Assembly: GCA_054601695.1 (NCBI GenBank)
Contig: BAAHQB010000080.1
Coordinates: 372,001 to 436,000, forward strand
Direction: 5' to 3'
DNA: 64,000 bases
From: Amorphochlora amoebiformis
Taxonomy: Eukaryota; Cercozoa; Chlorarachniophyceae
Of this stretch, positions 1 to 57,657 are shown piece after piece (the stretch's first letter is position 1; the number at the start of each line of letters is the position of its first letter). The position numbers were made by a program, and so were the translations under genes. The notes under the pieces are model-generated. The model did not search any database, had not been told where the DNA came from, and saw only the letters and a program-made list of their open reading frames with translations.

Positions 1-60
1 ATATATATATATATACCTATTTACATTTGTAAATATGTCTAAATACATGCATACAAAAGT

Positions 61-103
<43 letters not shown>

Positions 104-155
104 GTATGTACTTATACATGTATATAATATATATATATATAATATGTATATATTT

Positions 156-193
<38 letters not shown>

Positions 194-264
194 TGCAACA
201 TACATAAATAAACAAATTAAATTTTCATAAAATATATGTATACACAAATACACATCGCATACAT

Positions 265-298
<34 letters not shown>

Positions 299-366
299 CA
301 TATATATATACATATATATTATATATATGTATATAAATATGTGCATGTATGTGTATATTATATTCC

Positions 367-419
<53 letters not shown>

Positions 420-585
420 ACATTTATAAAGTAACTATATGTTCACTATATATATATATATATATATAAATATATATATATATATTATATATTCATGTAT
501 GTATACATATATATATATATAAAGATATATATATATATATATTTGTATATGTACTATAAATAATGAAAATAAGTATTTGTTCATA

Positions 586-638
<53 letters not shown>

Positions 639-701
639 ATATATATAGAAAACAAGTATTTGATTATATGTTTTAAATAAAACTTTTGTATATGGGTACA
701 G
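1..701. repeat. (TA)n-dominated intron sequence
   Basis: Nearly pure (TA)n arrays separated by short AT-rich linkers. No exon-like island with matching splice sites is visible. The stretch ends at the acceptor TACAG before 702, so it is read as the intron upstream of the first visible aldehyde dehydrogenase exon. Open frames here are Tyr-Ile shadows. Confidence 0.8.
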
Positions 702-736
702 GTGCACTAGTTCTCACTGGGGGTCAATCTGCTACA

Positions 737-787
<51 letters not shown>

Positions 788-817
788 TTACATATATAAA
801 TATATACATAATATATA

Positions 818-849
<32 letters not shown>

Positions 850-904
850 ACATACGTTATATATACATTATATATATATATATATAGAACGAATATTTTA
901 TATA

Positions 905-965
<61 letters not shown>

Positions 966-1008
966 TATACGTTAGATATATATATGTATATATGTGCTCT
1001 ATATGTAC

Positions 1009-1050
<42 letters not shown>

Positions 1051-1111
1051 AATTTACATATATATATATATATGTATATATTATACATCATGTGAGTGTA
1101 TGTATATATAC

Positions 1112-1164
<53 letters not shown>

Positions 1165-1344
1165 TGTTGAATAAAATATGTACTATATGTGCATATGAAC
1201 GCATATACATATGAATTTTATATTACACATATATATAAATATATAACGTATATGTATACATACATACACACATATATATTTGCACACATAATAGCAACAA
1301 GTAAAGGAACTTCTCAAAAGCAGATATAATTTTATATTTACTAT

Positions 1345-1394
<50 letters not shown>

Positions 1395-1547
1395 CAGACG
1401 ATAAAGGTATGGGGAGGTTTTTTAGACCAACTCTTCTCGCCGACTGCAACCACTCAATGGATGTTATGAAGTTAGTATATATATATATATATATTGTACA
1501 TATATATATATATACGTATGTATACATGTATATATCTGTATGTACCT

Positions 1548-1585
<38 letters not shown>

Positions 1586-1657
1586 GTGTGTGCGTATTTT
1601 CATATACGTATGTGAATATGTGTGTACATAAAACTTAATATGTAGGTATATAGATGC

Positions 1658-1721
<64 letters not shown>

Positions 1722-1985
1722 TATATAGATATTATTATTACCATTACTATTAGTGTTATTATTATAATTATTAGTATCATATTATTATTATTGTTGTTAA
1801 TATTTAATTATTATGTGTACATGTATTATATGTACACACAAAATATCACACACATATATACATATGTTACAAACATATTCACGTATCAATATATTATTTG
1901 CACGCCATATACGCACCTGGAAATATTAAAACTTAAGTGCTAATATACGCACACCTAGAGCATGTCTAATATACGTACAATGCAT

Positions 1986-2027
<42 letters not shown>

Positions 2028-2160
2028 ACTATATATGTATATAATATATATATATATATATATAAATATATATGAAGGGAAGAATCGTTTGGGCCGGTTT
2101 TAGGTGTAATGCCCGTAAAATCTGATGACGAGGCGGTATGAATATATTATATATTCACAT

Positions 2161-2191
<31 letters not shown>

Positions 2192-2230
2192 CATATATAA
2201 TTACATATATGTATATATATATATGTATAT

Positions 2231-2263
<33 letters not shown>

Positions 2264-2300
2264 CTATATGTTTAGATAATATTTACGCATATATGGACAT

Positions 2301-2349
<49 letters not shown>

Positions 2350-4030
2350 CATATATTATACATATGTTTACATGAATTCATATACAATTTGTCCATACGT
2401 ACACAATCCTTAACGTTTATATGTATACTCTGCTATGTGTAATATATACATACATATATATATATATAAATGTGTGTATGTGATTTTAAATGCATCTATA
2501 TACACATAGAATACACATACATATGTACATATATTTATATATATATATATATGTAAATTATACATATATATACATATAGTATATATATATATATGTATAT
2601 ATTTTTATATATATGCATTTACCATCCAAAGGTTAAGCTTATGAATGACGCCCACTACGGGCTGGTATCCCCAATCCTAACCCTAACCCTATTCGTAACC
2701 CTAACCCTAACACCTAACCCGACGCCCTAACTCTAACCCGACACCCTAACCCGACACCCGACACCCTAACCCGACACCCGACACCCTAACCCTACACCCG
2801 ACACCCTAACCCTAACCCTAACCCATAACCCTAACTCTAACCCTAACCCATAACCCTAACTCTAACCCTAACCCTAACCCGACACCCTAACCCGACACCC
2901 TAACTCAAACCTAACCCCCGAACACGCTCACGCTGACCCTAACCCTAACCCTAACCCTACCCTAACCCTAACCCTACCCTTACCCGACACCCTAACCCTA
3001 ACCTAACCCGATACCCTAACCCGACACCCTTACCCTAACCAATGGTCCTCGGACTAAGACGTGCTGAACAATCTGATCCTAACCCTAACGCTAACCCTAA
3101 CCCTAATCCTAACCCTAATGCTAATCCCAACCCAAACCCTAACCATTAGGCTTACCCTATGCTACCCTAACACTAACCTTACCTTTCTTCAACCGCTAAT
3201 CTTAATTCTAACCCTGATAATCTGGAGGGGGAGAGAAAAGGATGCGTGTGAGAGAGAGGGGGGGAGAGAGAGAGCAAGAGAGAGGGAGGGGGAGGGAGAG
3301 AGAGGGAAGAGAGAAATGGAAGAGATAGAAGAGAGAAGAGAGAGAGAGTAAAGAAAAGTGAGAGGAAGACAGAGTGAAGAGAGGAACAGCGGCTAGAGAA
3401 AAGGGAGATACATATACATGTATGTATCTGTAATACTATATATATATGTATATATATATATATATATATATAATTATTATGAACATACTACGCAAAAACC
3501 TATATGTGTATATTATACATATGAACATAATCCCTTAGTACCATATACTTCCAATACATATATACATATATTTACACACTTTTATATAGACGGGTGTACT
3601 TTTCACGGAGAATAAGGAGAGAGCAGACATGTTGGCACCTCAGATCGAGGCTGGTACACATAATGTAAAAATCTCCGTAACAAGTTACCAAATAGATGTA
3701 TTACATGTTCGATGAGACTGTTATAGATTCTATAACAGTCCTTGTACATGTATTAGTGGGTAGACGTCTTCCATGTTTCTATCATATGTGTAACGAGATA
3801 TATGTATAATATGTTAGATCGAGGGTAGTACGCATTCAATAACAATTTCAAGATACTTGAATTACGAGATAGATGTGTTACTTGTTATATCTACAGTGAT
3901 ATTGGTTCTAAAACAATTTGGTGCATGCATTAGTATGTGTATACATATGGTGAGTCTGGGCTGGTATAGTGTAGATGTATTATTACATGTTAGATCGAGA
4001 TTTATATCAATTTTATTTCAACTTTGTATA

Positions 4031-4061
<31 letters not shown>

Positions 4062-4062
4062 A

Positions 4063-4127
<65 letters not shown>

Positions 4128-4205
4128 TTCAAATACACTTAAATATATATATATATACATATATATTTATATATACATAAAAATATAAATGCATACACGT
4201 GTATA

Positions 4206-4253
<48 letters not shown>

Positions 4254-4401
4254 GATACATAAATATATATTTATATATACAAGACAAGGAATATATCAAT
4301 ATATATATATATATACATATATACATTTTAACAGGTACAGTGTTTATGAACCGATGCGATTTTCTAGACCCTGAGCTTCCGTGGACTGGTGTGAAGTATA
4401 T

Positions 4402-4454
<53 letters not shown>

Positions 4455-4649
4455 TTGTGTGAGTGTAGGTGTGTGTGTGTATATATATTGCAATTAGATT
4501 AGTTCACATTTTGTAAGACATATGTATTTAGATGTACAAATTTATAATTTTGCATTTGGCTATATATATATATATAGTATATATATAAACATATATATAT
4601 ATAAAATGTATATATATATATATTATATGTATAAATTGTATAATATGCC

Positions 4650-4694
<45 letters not shown>

Positions 4695-4983
4695 TGTGTG
4701 TGTGTGTATATATACACATGTATTTTATTTATCTGTATATCTATGTAAATATATATGTGTATATATGTACACGTATATAAATATGTATTTACATTGTATT
4801 ATATATATATATATATATACATTCTTGTGCGCATATATATTTACATACATAGGCGTGTGTATCTATCTATGTTCTCATGTATGCTTGTATGATTACATAT
4901 AATAATAAAATGCGTACAGATTTAATGAATATAGACATAAGTATATAAATAATAATGTAGATATATGCACTTAATAATAATGC

Positions 4984-5039
<56 letters not shown>

Positions 5040-5209
5040 ACAGTGAATTACACACATTATAATTATAAATGAATATTTTAATAAAATTAATTTATATATG
5101 TATACATATATATAGTATGTAAATATATATATATATATATATATATAATATAATATAGGCGTGAAGGATACGGGAAAAGGCGTGAGCCTTTCCAAGCACG
5201 GGTATATTT

Positions 5210-5249
<40 letters not shown>

Positions 5250-5502
5250 GTCATATGTCCTACAGATTTAAACGCACACACATATATATTTGTATACGAA
5301 TAAACATAAAACATAATATACATATATGTATATATATAATATGTATAGTCTTTTTTATTGTTTCCACACTAAGGTATATGTCAATATATATATATATAGT
5401 ATTATATGCATATACATATTTTTTTTTTTATAGTTCTACATTAAATATATGAATATATATGTATAATGTATAGTATTTTCGGTAACAAAATATACAATAC
5501 AC

Positions 5503-5542
<40 letters not shown>

Positions 5543-5544
5543 AA

Positions 5545-5595
<51 letters not shown>

Positions 5596-5711
5596 CTCAT
5601 AGTTTGTTATCTTCATGTAAGTGTATGTGTGTATTTATATACATACACATTTTGCTCAGGTTCCGCGCCTTTAGTCGACTAAAGAGTTATCATTTCAAGC
5701 TGACAACTTGA
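702..5711 (+). CDS. Aldehyde dehydrogenase, 3' part (at least eight exons)
   Basis: NAD(P)-dependent oxidation of an aldehyde to an acid is the family reaction; the substrate cannot be told. Exons: 702-737, 1398-1470, 2078-2135, 2632-2664, 3590-3653, 4335-4388, 5159-5201, 5660-5711. Phases match at every junction and the spliced frame closes at TGA 5709-5711, giving about 136 codons. The product runs through landmarks of the ALDH C-terminal third in order: [19 protein letters not shown], the conserved ESFGP motif followed by [37 protein letters not shown], and a terminal LKSYHFKL. Family members are near 480 residues, so the N-terminal two thirds, including the nucleotide-binding fold and catalytic Cys, lie left of the window. 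Introns hold (TA)n, a CCCTAA block (2667-3215) and copies of the 3590-3653 exon tail. The family call is very secure; junctions are inferred. Confidence 0.93.
2667..3215. repeat. Interstitial telomere-type repeat, CCCTAA on + strand
   Basis: Degenerate CCCTAA units, including CCCGACA variants. They begin just after the donor of aldehyde dehydrogenase exon 2632-2664 and lie wholly inside that intron. The transcript-sense strand is CCCTAA. Confidence 0.93.
3040..3079 (-). repeat. Short interspersed element embedded in telomeric repeat, copy 1
   Basis: About 40 bp matching, in reverse orientation, segments at 28406-28464, 42093-42135, 46621-46656 and 46763-46820. The shared core reads ATCAGATTATTCAGCATGTC then TTAGTCCGAGGACCATTGAC. 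Every copy abuts telomere-type repeat. Relative to host-gene transcription all five have the same orientation. Confidence 0.75.
3225..3352. repeat. (GA)n-rich purine tract in intron
   Basis: GAGAGA-rich tract following the telomeric block in the same aldehyde dehydrogenase intron. Its Glu-Arg-rich open frame is a repeat shadow. Confidence 0.85.
3641..4015 (+). repeat. Diverged copies of an exon tail and 5' splice region
   Basis: The tail of exon 3590-3653 (CAGATCGAGG) and following intron bases recur in diverged form near 3812 and 3985 (TTAGATCGAG), spaced about 170 bp, each followed by similar AT-rich sequence. They lie downstream of the exon in the intron and have no usable acceptor. Confidence 0.55.
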
Positions 5712-6352
5712 ACATGTGTATGATCCAATTCATTCATGATCATCTAGATATATAAATCGATCGACATGAAATGCCAGGCATGTCACAAATTAATTTCATG
5801 TCCCAAGTCGCTAAGCTCAAGTTTTCAGCTTAAATCTATGTATCTACTAGTCAGATGATAGTTGTTATCTGTTAGTGCCAGTGTGAATGATCATGATCCG
5901 TGAGTCATGAACATTACTTGTATTGTTCATTTTATACATCTAAGTATTGATACAGATACTGATGATATATCTACTGCCGAGTTCATAACTTCTAGAACCT
6001 TTCAAGTCTTTGTTACGGTTCTAATAATATAATAATAATCATTACTGTACTATTCCATATATATATATCATGATATATATATATATATATATATGTATAC
6101 AGTTCTATAGATTTTATACATGTCTGTATACAAAGTACTGGCTTTGTTTCAGTTTTTGGTAGAAGATCTAAAAATCTAGAAAATTTAGACATAATCTGAA
6201 GTTTATAACCATAATTAAACTTTAAAAAAAAAAAAATTCCAAAAAAACTGAGAAAACAAAAAAAGCAGCCTCACCCTAACTACCATACCTCCCTAGTCGC
6301 TAGCAATCCATACCTAAGGATTCGGATTATAATTAACTTGAAGATCTGGTCT
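5712..6352. other. Convergent intergenic region, palindrome-rich
   Basis: Lies between the stop of the aldehyde dehydrogenase (+) and the stop of the FG nucleoporin (-). It is largely free of (TA)n and contains many short palindromic words such as TGATCA, CTAGAT, ATCGAT and ACTAGT. No convincing gene is seen. It probably holds both 3' untranslated ends. Confidence 0.6.
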
Positions 6353-17439
<11,087 letters not shown>

Positions 17440-17749
17440 TTTTGCCGTGGCCGAGGGTGCTTCTGGCAGAACCAAACAGATTCGGAGGAAAAGAGAAACA
17501 GGGGGGTGAGTTTCAAGCTGAAATCTATGATCGGCTAAGAAATTCGCATCTTTTCAGCCCTAGAAAACTGGCTGGTTGAGGGTATGTTAAAGGCTTTTTC
17601 GAGGTATAAACGATCACCTCTCAGGGGAAGTGGACGTAGTGGACCCACGGAGAGCATAATCGCAATCCCCGTCAAGATGCACGCCTGCTGCAGCGGCAGG
17701 GCACGCGGACCTCGCGCGCCGCCTCGGCGCATGGCGGGCTAAAAGTGCG

Positions 17750-17757
17750 CTTTTATA
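17750..17757 (-). promoter_or_regulatory. Candidate TATA box for the nucleoporin gene
   Basis: TATAAAAG on the - strand in the GC-rich gap between divergent genes. Standard spacing would put transcription start near 17725, giving a leader of about 290 nt to the ATG at 17439. An ATG at 17732 could instead start a 38-codon first exon (17732-17618) that splices in phase onto 17462; this is less likely because it lies too close to the TATA. Confidence 0.4.
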
Positions 17758-17859
17758 TTTAAATCGGCACCTATGGACTCCGAATGCCTTTAGGTGATTT
17801 CGCCGAGTTGAACGGTGAATGCCTCATGCACGTGGCTTACACGTGGCATGATATCCGAA

Positions 17860-18879
17860 ATGGAAGACGAACGCAAGGTGATGACATCGTTGGCGCTGAA
17901 TTAGGGGGATATAGAGGAACAGGCTGATTAAAGTTTGTCGTTCGACAGACATATGAAGCAGGGGGATTCATTTTAAAAAAAAACAGCCTGAAGGAAGACT
18001 TTTAGACTTTTGTTTCTCACAGCAGCGAAAATAATTCGAACTACATCAACGTTTTGCTCTCTGACGCTCTTTCGGACAGATATACAATCTCGCCAAAGCT
18101 CTCAACGAGCGCCTATATATGCGTTTTGATACGGACCACAACTGGGATGGCAAAATCACCCTGCAAGAGCTTAAGAGGGACGTCAAGTGGTGGAGGCTTA
18201 ACAACGAAGAGAAAACCCTCGTCCAGCTTTTCAAGAAGGTTTTCTCAACCCCGTTGCAAACTTTCTAATATTGTACCCTTGCATGTGTGTACTTGATATT
18301 GATTCGACGTTTAGCTGGATCATGACAACGACGCCGCGATCGACGCGAAGGGCTTCCAGGACGACCTCGCCAATCTCCTCCGCGAGTTCGAGTCCAAGGC
18401 TAGCGTTTCCAGCGTTGAGCCCAAGATCTCTGTGGAAACTAAGATTGCCACCCTGGTGTGCCGCGAGTGGGCCAGTATGGAGGAAACCTGGACGAAAATG
18501 GACAAGAATAAAGATGGGAAACTTAGCCTCGTCGAGTTCTCCAAGGGTCTCACGCAGCACGGGGGCAAGTTTACTCTGGACGAGGTCACGAAGCTGTGGA
18601 GGCGAATGGATCAGAATGGTGACGGGAAGTTGGAGCGGAAGGAGTTCGTGACAACCCTCAAGAAGCTCCTTATTAAGGAGCTGGCTTTGGACAAGATTGA
18701 TAAGAAATTCGTTGAGAGCCTCAGCAAGCACAAGGAGGAGGTGGAGAAAATATGGAGCGCGAGTAATACGATATATTTAGACTAAACCTAGAATGACACA
18801 CATTCACACAACTGAAACGAACGGAAGTCCACGTTTTCGTATTTTATGTATCTTTAACATACCCATACAGTGCACAAGC

Positions 18880-18936
<57 letters not shown>

Positions 18937-19002
18937 TGTATATATATGTGTGTGTATATATGTACATGTACACATATGTACGCACACACAACACTCAAAC
19001 AT

Positions 19003-19048
<46 letters not shown>

Positions 19049-19202
19049 ATGTATACATATGTGTGTATATATATATGTATAAATATGTGTATGTATATAT
19101 ATATATATGTATATGTATGTGTGTATGCATATATATATGTATATGTGTATACCATACTATACACACACACATAATGTGTATATATGTGTGTATATATATG
19201 TG

Positions 19203-19259
<57 letters not shown>

Positions 19260-19281
19260 ATATGTATGTATATATATATAA

Positions 19282-19330
<49 letters not shown>

Positions 19331-19650
19331 CTTGTATATGTAGTACATTTTGTATGCATCTATCACATAGAAAAACACACTCGAATTATATACCCCACCC
19401 CACGCGAACCCTAAACCGCTAAAAACTGTGTATCCACCCAAAACAAACAAACCCATCCTAACCTTAAGGTGATAAGAATGGTGACGGGAAGATTACCATG
19501 CCCGAATTCCTCACAGGCTTGAAAAAAATGGGGATTAAAAAATTTTCCTTGGGGTCGTTAACCGGGTTGTGGAGGGCAATCGATGTCGACGGGTCACTCA
19601 AGCTGAGCAAGAAAGAGTTTCTGACAACTTTCAACTTGCTCATGAGCTAG
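17860..19650 (+). CDS. Six-EF-hand calcium-binding protein (four exons, 268 aa)
   Basis: Calcium sensor or buffer; the partner is unknown. Exons: 17860-17877, 18080-18238, 18315-18762, 19469-19650. The first is an 18-nt exon, chosen because ATGGAAGAC ends in AAG before a GTGATG donor and keeps phase. Six EF-hand loops lie at residues 25-36, 61-72, 122-133, 158-169, 210-221 and 247-258. Loops 1, 3, 4 and 5 have canonical D/N at 1, 3 and 5, Gly at 6 and Glu at 12 (for example [12 protein letters not shown]). Loop 2 has Ala at 6 and Gly at 12, so it is probably a weak binder. Loop 6 lacks Gly at 6. The 18763-19468 intron splits hand 5 just before its loop and is filled with (TA)n and (GTAT)n. 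Size and hand number resemble calbindin-type proteins, but orthology is not shown. It is divergent from the nucleoporin gene. Confidence 0.9.
18885..19345. repeat. (TA)n and (GTAT)n microsatellite in EF-hand gene intron
   Basis: Long alternating-TA arrays with GTGTAT interruptions inside intron 18763-19468. All Tyr/Ile/His open frames here are shadows. Confidence 0.9.
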
Positions 19651-19728
19651 AGGATCTCACACCCCTTTGTCATAAGATTTGAAAGTTACAAGTGATGGAT
19701 GACCTGTCGTGAGTTAAATTCAGATTTC

Positions 19729-19734
<6 letters not shown>

Positions 19735-19766
<32 letters not shown>

Positions 19767-20022
19767 ATTATTATTATTATATGAATAAATAATATATATA
19801 TATATATATATATATATTATTACTATTATTATTATTATTATTATATGAATAAATAATATATATATACATATATATATATTTATATATATATGTATATATA
19901 TTACGTTTGGATATATTGAGATATTTGGAAAATATACTTATTTTATAACATGATATAAATTTACTTTATATATATATATATATATATGTTTTAATATACA
20001 CTACAATATATATATATAACAT

Positions 20023-20092
<70 letters not shown>
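19735..20092. repeat. (TA)n and (ATT)n arrays downstream of the EF-hand gene
   Basis: Alternating TA arrays plus two (ATT)n runs near 19760 and 19815, each followed by ATGAATAAATAATATA. The pair looks like a local duplication. No gene is seen. Confidence 0.85.
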
Positions 20093-20093
<1 letters not shown>

Positions 20094-20266
20094 CATATAC
20101 ATGTAATTTGTATAATATTTATATTTTCATTTATATACATCGCTTCACGGTACACTTGAAATATTCTTGCAAACATGATACCAGCCTCAATATATTCTCA
20201 GAAAATTCGAATCAATCATATATAGGGTCATAAAGATCGCCCAAACCCAGCAACTCAGAGTATAAC

Positions 20267-20736
20267 TATGAGAAGGCTCCAAGCTCGACCAGTGGTTTCC
20301 CCCCCAGCCAAGCACCCGCGTGCCCCCTTCCCAACGAGAACGAGGCCAAATATTCGAAACCAGTCAAGCGAGGTTGGTCTCTATGTTGGATGCCGGCTGC
20401 GGCCAGGGTCGAGGCGAGACGGCATGTACCCCATGCAGCACAGCGAAGGTGGGGGTGTGGCGGTGTCCCCGTCTCTACCAGATTTTTTGTTTTGGGCCGA
20501 AGAAAGAACTCGAAGTTTTGATCATAACTTATTTCTGGATGAATCACCTTAATCACTACCTGATAATGCCGGTGATCTTCCCGGGATTATACCAACCAGC
20601 CAAGACAGGTCAAAACCCATCCGTCAAGGAATCATCGGTGCTCGTACCCCAGCGACGGAAGCACGCCCAGCGATCGAATCTTCAGCGCTATTCCTTCGAA
20701 AATCGGAACTATGTCGAGTCCCAAGAAGCGACGTGA
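20267..20736 (+). other. GC-rich island with overlapping open frames, unresolved
   Basis: A non-repetitive GC-rich block upstream of the UBE2H-like gene. One + frame stays open from before 20320 to a stop at 20736, overlapping the UBE2H start codon. A second + frame (ATG 20268) stops at 20552. A third + frame reads coding-like up to a possible donor GAG/GTTGGT near 20372. A - frame is open from 20556 to 20266. I recognise no domain in any of them. It may be leader sequence of the next gene, or exon(s) of an unrecognised gene. Confidence 0.3.
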
Positions 20737-21587
20737 CATGGATGTCATGAAACTGTGAGGTTTTAAAGCGAGATACGTAGAACATGCTCAAGTTTAAGGC
20801 CATACTGTTTTTGGCAGGATGATGTCGGATTATGAGATCTCTTCCGGGGAGAGCGGGAGCGTGAACGACTTTTACGTCAAGTTTCATGGCCCAAAAGATA
20901 GTGAGTTTTTGACTGGTGTCTTTTGAGCGAAATTCTGACCCTGGTGCTCTCTTAGGTCCATACGCCGGAGGAATATGGAAAGTACACGTAACTCTCCCTT
21001 CGGACTACCCGTATAAGTCTCCTTCGATCGGATTCTGTAACGTCATGTATCATCCAAACGTCGATGAATCGTAGGAACATAATTGCAAATCTTGTACGGA
21101 ATACTGATCTCATATGTTTCATTGTGCATAGATCTGGATCTGTATGTCTGGACGTCATTAACCAGACCTGGAGCCCCATGTTTGGTAGTATTCCCCTGTC
21201 TGATACCTTGGACGTTTCTAATCATGTTGATTAACTAATCAGACCTGCTCAACATCTTTAAGACCTTCTTGCCACAACTCCTGCTTTACCCGAACGCAGC
21301 TGACCCGCTTAACGCTGAGGCCGCTTCCCTCATGCTCAAGGACGAGAAGTCGTACACCTCCAAGGTGAGGAATATGGTGCAGAAGTACGCAATGGAAGAC
21401 ATCAGCATGGAGGAGGAGAGCGCTGACGACGTGAGCGACCAAGTGTTCGATGAAGAGAACGGGTAATTGAAGGCAGTAACCATAAAACCGGATCTCAATT
21501 ATTAAGTTTCAACCGATCCTAATTCAACGTAACCCCAGGCTGGAAGAATTCAGTGATATCGATGATCTCGACATGGACGACTTGTGA
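20711..21587 (+). CDS. UBE2H: Ubiquitin-conjugating enzyme E2 H (UBE2H/Ubc8 type), 187 aa
   Basis: Carries ubiquitin as a thioester on its catalytic Cys and passes it to substrates with an E3. In yeast and animals this E2 works with the GID/CTLH ligase (established knowledge). Exons: 20711-20754, 20818-20900, 20956-21070, 21132-21184, 21243-21462, 21539-21587; 188 codons with TGA. It starts [12 protein letters not shown], closely matching the family N-terminus. It has the HPN motif (YHPNV), then [13 protein letters not shown] with catalytic Cys86, and FLPQLL. The C-terminus is an acidic tail ending [10 protein letters not shown]. Skipping the last splice would stop at TAA 21464-21466, but the spliced tail fits the family's acidic tail and usual length (about 183). 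Introns are 55-76 nt with ACTAAT-like branch sites and no microsatellite, in sharp contrast to neighbouring genes. Confidence 0.97.
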
Positions 21588-22130
21588 GCCAAGTCTGGGA
21601 TCTCAACACTTAACATTCAAGAAATTGTACATATTGTAAAGATGGAGCTCGGCCTTGCTATGCGCTAGCTGTGCCAGTAAGGTGGCATTATTCGTACATA
21701 CTGCAGTAATTAGAGTCTCACGAATTCTTCATGAGAGAAACAAGAACTCAAGGTTTAACAATGCGTTGTTCGCAAGCACTCAATTAGTGGTCGATAAAAT
21801 AATTAGTTGCTGATATAAAGAAGTTTTGACTGACCACAGCCTTATAAATTAAATTTCACTACGTGAACACAAAAATCTAGAAATTGTTATCGTCGAGCCT
21901 ATCACTAGATCATATGTCACAGCTCCAAGAGAAGATCGAAATTACGGCTACTAAATTATTTATCCTGCAACTATATACTCTTGAATATTTACACAGTATT
22001 TTCCAGACTTTTAAAATTTTAATTTTGAAAACTTTAGTCGGCATTCGAATTCGCGTCATGCTGAAAATGGGATTCACTTGGGGTGTTTGTGATGAGGCCT
22101 GCATTATGAAATACATGTAAAAAAAATTAT
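21588..22130. other. Non-repetitive AT-rich region downstream of UBE2H
   Basis: Ordinary AT-rich sequence, probably 3' untranslated region plus spacer between convergent genes. On the - strand, GCAG near 22096 is followed by a short open stretch that could be the missing last exon of the AP-5 zeta gene, but nothing confirms it. Confidence 0.5.
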
Positions 22131-22139
22131 TTGTAAAAT

Positions 22140-23550
<1,411 letters not shown>

Positions 23551-23765
23551 CCCTGAGATGTATTCTTTGCATAGGTGCATACGTACATCAATATTAGTAT
23601 GATACGATATTTGTGCAAATAGATGTAGCCTATCCATACATGCATACGTACATATTATATGCTATTAGAAATATATTCCATACACCCATGCATCCATATT
23701 TACATTGTAAAATATGTATTTCCAGTTATCATACATACGAACATATATATATATATATACATTTT

Positions 23766-23822
<57 letters not shown>

Positions 23823-23929
23823 TTGTTGCTACGACATCTTTTAGAAGAATGTGATCTCTTGTTACATACATACAGACGTACATACATACTTCCAAGTATT
23901 GTATGCATACAGAACAATACATTCATTAC

Positions 23930-24140
23930 TCAGTCAATCATTCATATTGCACGATATCATATGTTCATTCACATTGCATCATATCATATGTTCATTCACA
24001 TTGCATCATATCATATCTTGACTGGAAATATGTTCTATACAACAGGCATACATTCATCTACAATGCATGACATTATACGTATCAATATTGGACATTATAC
24101 GTATCAATATTATATATAGAGTTTATACGTATCAATATTA
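23930..24140. repeat. Short tandem repeats, 27-bp and 17-27-bp units
   Basis: Three copies of ATTCACATTGCATCATATCA-type units at about 23938-24017, then three of TTATACGTATCAATATT at about 24073-24140. The region 23550-23930 is non-TA sequence without a recognisable gene. The 3' end of the AP-5 zeta gene may lie here. Confidence 0.7.
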
Positions 24141-24157
24141 TATAGGACGAACATGGT

Positions 24158-24195
<38 letters not shown>

Positions 24196-24273
24196 TAGAT
24201 ATATATGTACATATATATAGTATATATATGTATATATAGAATATATATATATATATTCTATATATATATATAT

Positions 24274-24325
<52 letters not shown>

Positions 24326-24337
24326 TATGTATATACA

Positions 24338-24369
<32 letters not shown>

Positions 24370-24426
24370 CACCAAAAGTTTGATCATATGTATATTATGT
24401 ATGCATTATATGATATTTGTTTGTAC

Positions 24427-33144
<8,718 letters not shown>

Positions 33145-33187
33145 CTGGTGCAAGTATGACTCAATCTATATGTGTGCATATATATTT

Positions 33188-33271
<84 letters not shown>

Positions 33272-33331
33272 ATACATAAATAAATGCGTGTGCGCATAGT
33301 AGGTGTATATATATTTATATTTAAATAATAC

Positions 33332-33382
<51 letters not shown>

Positions 33383-33395
33383 TACATATACATAT

Positions 33396-33455
<60 letters not shown>

Positions 33456-33522
33456 TTTTTTATGTATGTATGTAAATATATATATATGTACACATATATA
33501 AACTATGCCTACACACAAATAC

Positions 33523-38870
<5,348 letters not shown>

Positions 38871-38965
38871 CTTTGGGTATTGTTTTATATGTATGTATAT
38901 ATTTGATTATTTATATATGGGTTTGTGTATGTGGAGGTTGTATAGGTGTGTAATTCATTGTATAC

Positions 38966-39008
<43 letters not shown>

Positions 39009-39097
39009 TACATGCATATTCACATGTATCATTCATTTTAAAAATAGTATATGTGTGATTACATGTGTGTTATGAACTTACATAAATATATATACAC

Positions 39098-39157
<60 letters not shown>

Positions 39158-39279
39158 CTCTAGATAGATAGATTGACATGTGTGTGTGTGCATGTATATA
39201 CATGTATACACACATGTACGTATATCTACAGATACAAACAGTATCTACAAAACACACACACATACATACACACATACAC

Positions 39280-39332
<53 letters not shown>

Positions 39333-39523
39333 TCTTCATACATAAGAAAATAGATACACAATACATACATATATATATATTATATGTATATATATATATA
39401 TATACTATATATATATATTATATGTATATATATATATATATACTATATATATATATATATATATTATATGTATATATATTTATATATACATATGTATATC
39501 GTACATATACCTCCCCCCCTTAC

Positions 39524-52387
<12,864 letters not shown>

Positions 52388-52612
52388 CACTAACTCCTCC
52401 TTTCCTTTATATATATATATATGTGTATGTATATATATGTATATATGTAAGTATGTTTATAGGTATATTTTACGTATTATAGGATATAAGCCTATCCCTA
52501 ACGTGACTCTGGCTTATGTAACACCATTTTCGGCCTGTTTGTATGTATATGAGTATGTATATATGTATATATGAATGTGTATAAATATATATGTATGTAT
52601 TTAATGTATATG

Positions 52613-52729
<117 letters not shown>

Positions 52730-52850
52730 TTATAAAAGCCTATCGCATACGCGAACCCCGCCCTGTTCATTGGTATATATTATATATAACATACATATAC
52801 ACATATATACACATATATATATACACATATATACACATATATATACACAT

Positions 52851-52906
<56 letters not shown>

Positions 52907-52950
52907 GAATACATCTTTATCTACATATATATCACAATTTTCCTATATAT

Positions 52951-53052
<102 letters not shown>

Positions 53053-53157
53053 GTACACACACACACATACACATACTTACACACTTACATTAAAAAAAAA
53101 CACAATATACATTCACATCCCCGAACACACACACACACACACACCCAACAGCTTCCA

Positions 53158-57657
<4,500 letters not shown>

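Noticed and set aside
2667-3230. Chromosome end or true telomere
   Set aside because: The repeats are degenerate, of both orientations across the window, and lie between exons of the same gene, so they are interstitial.
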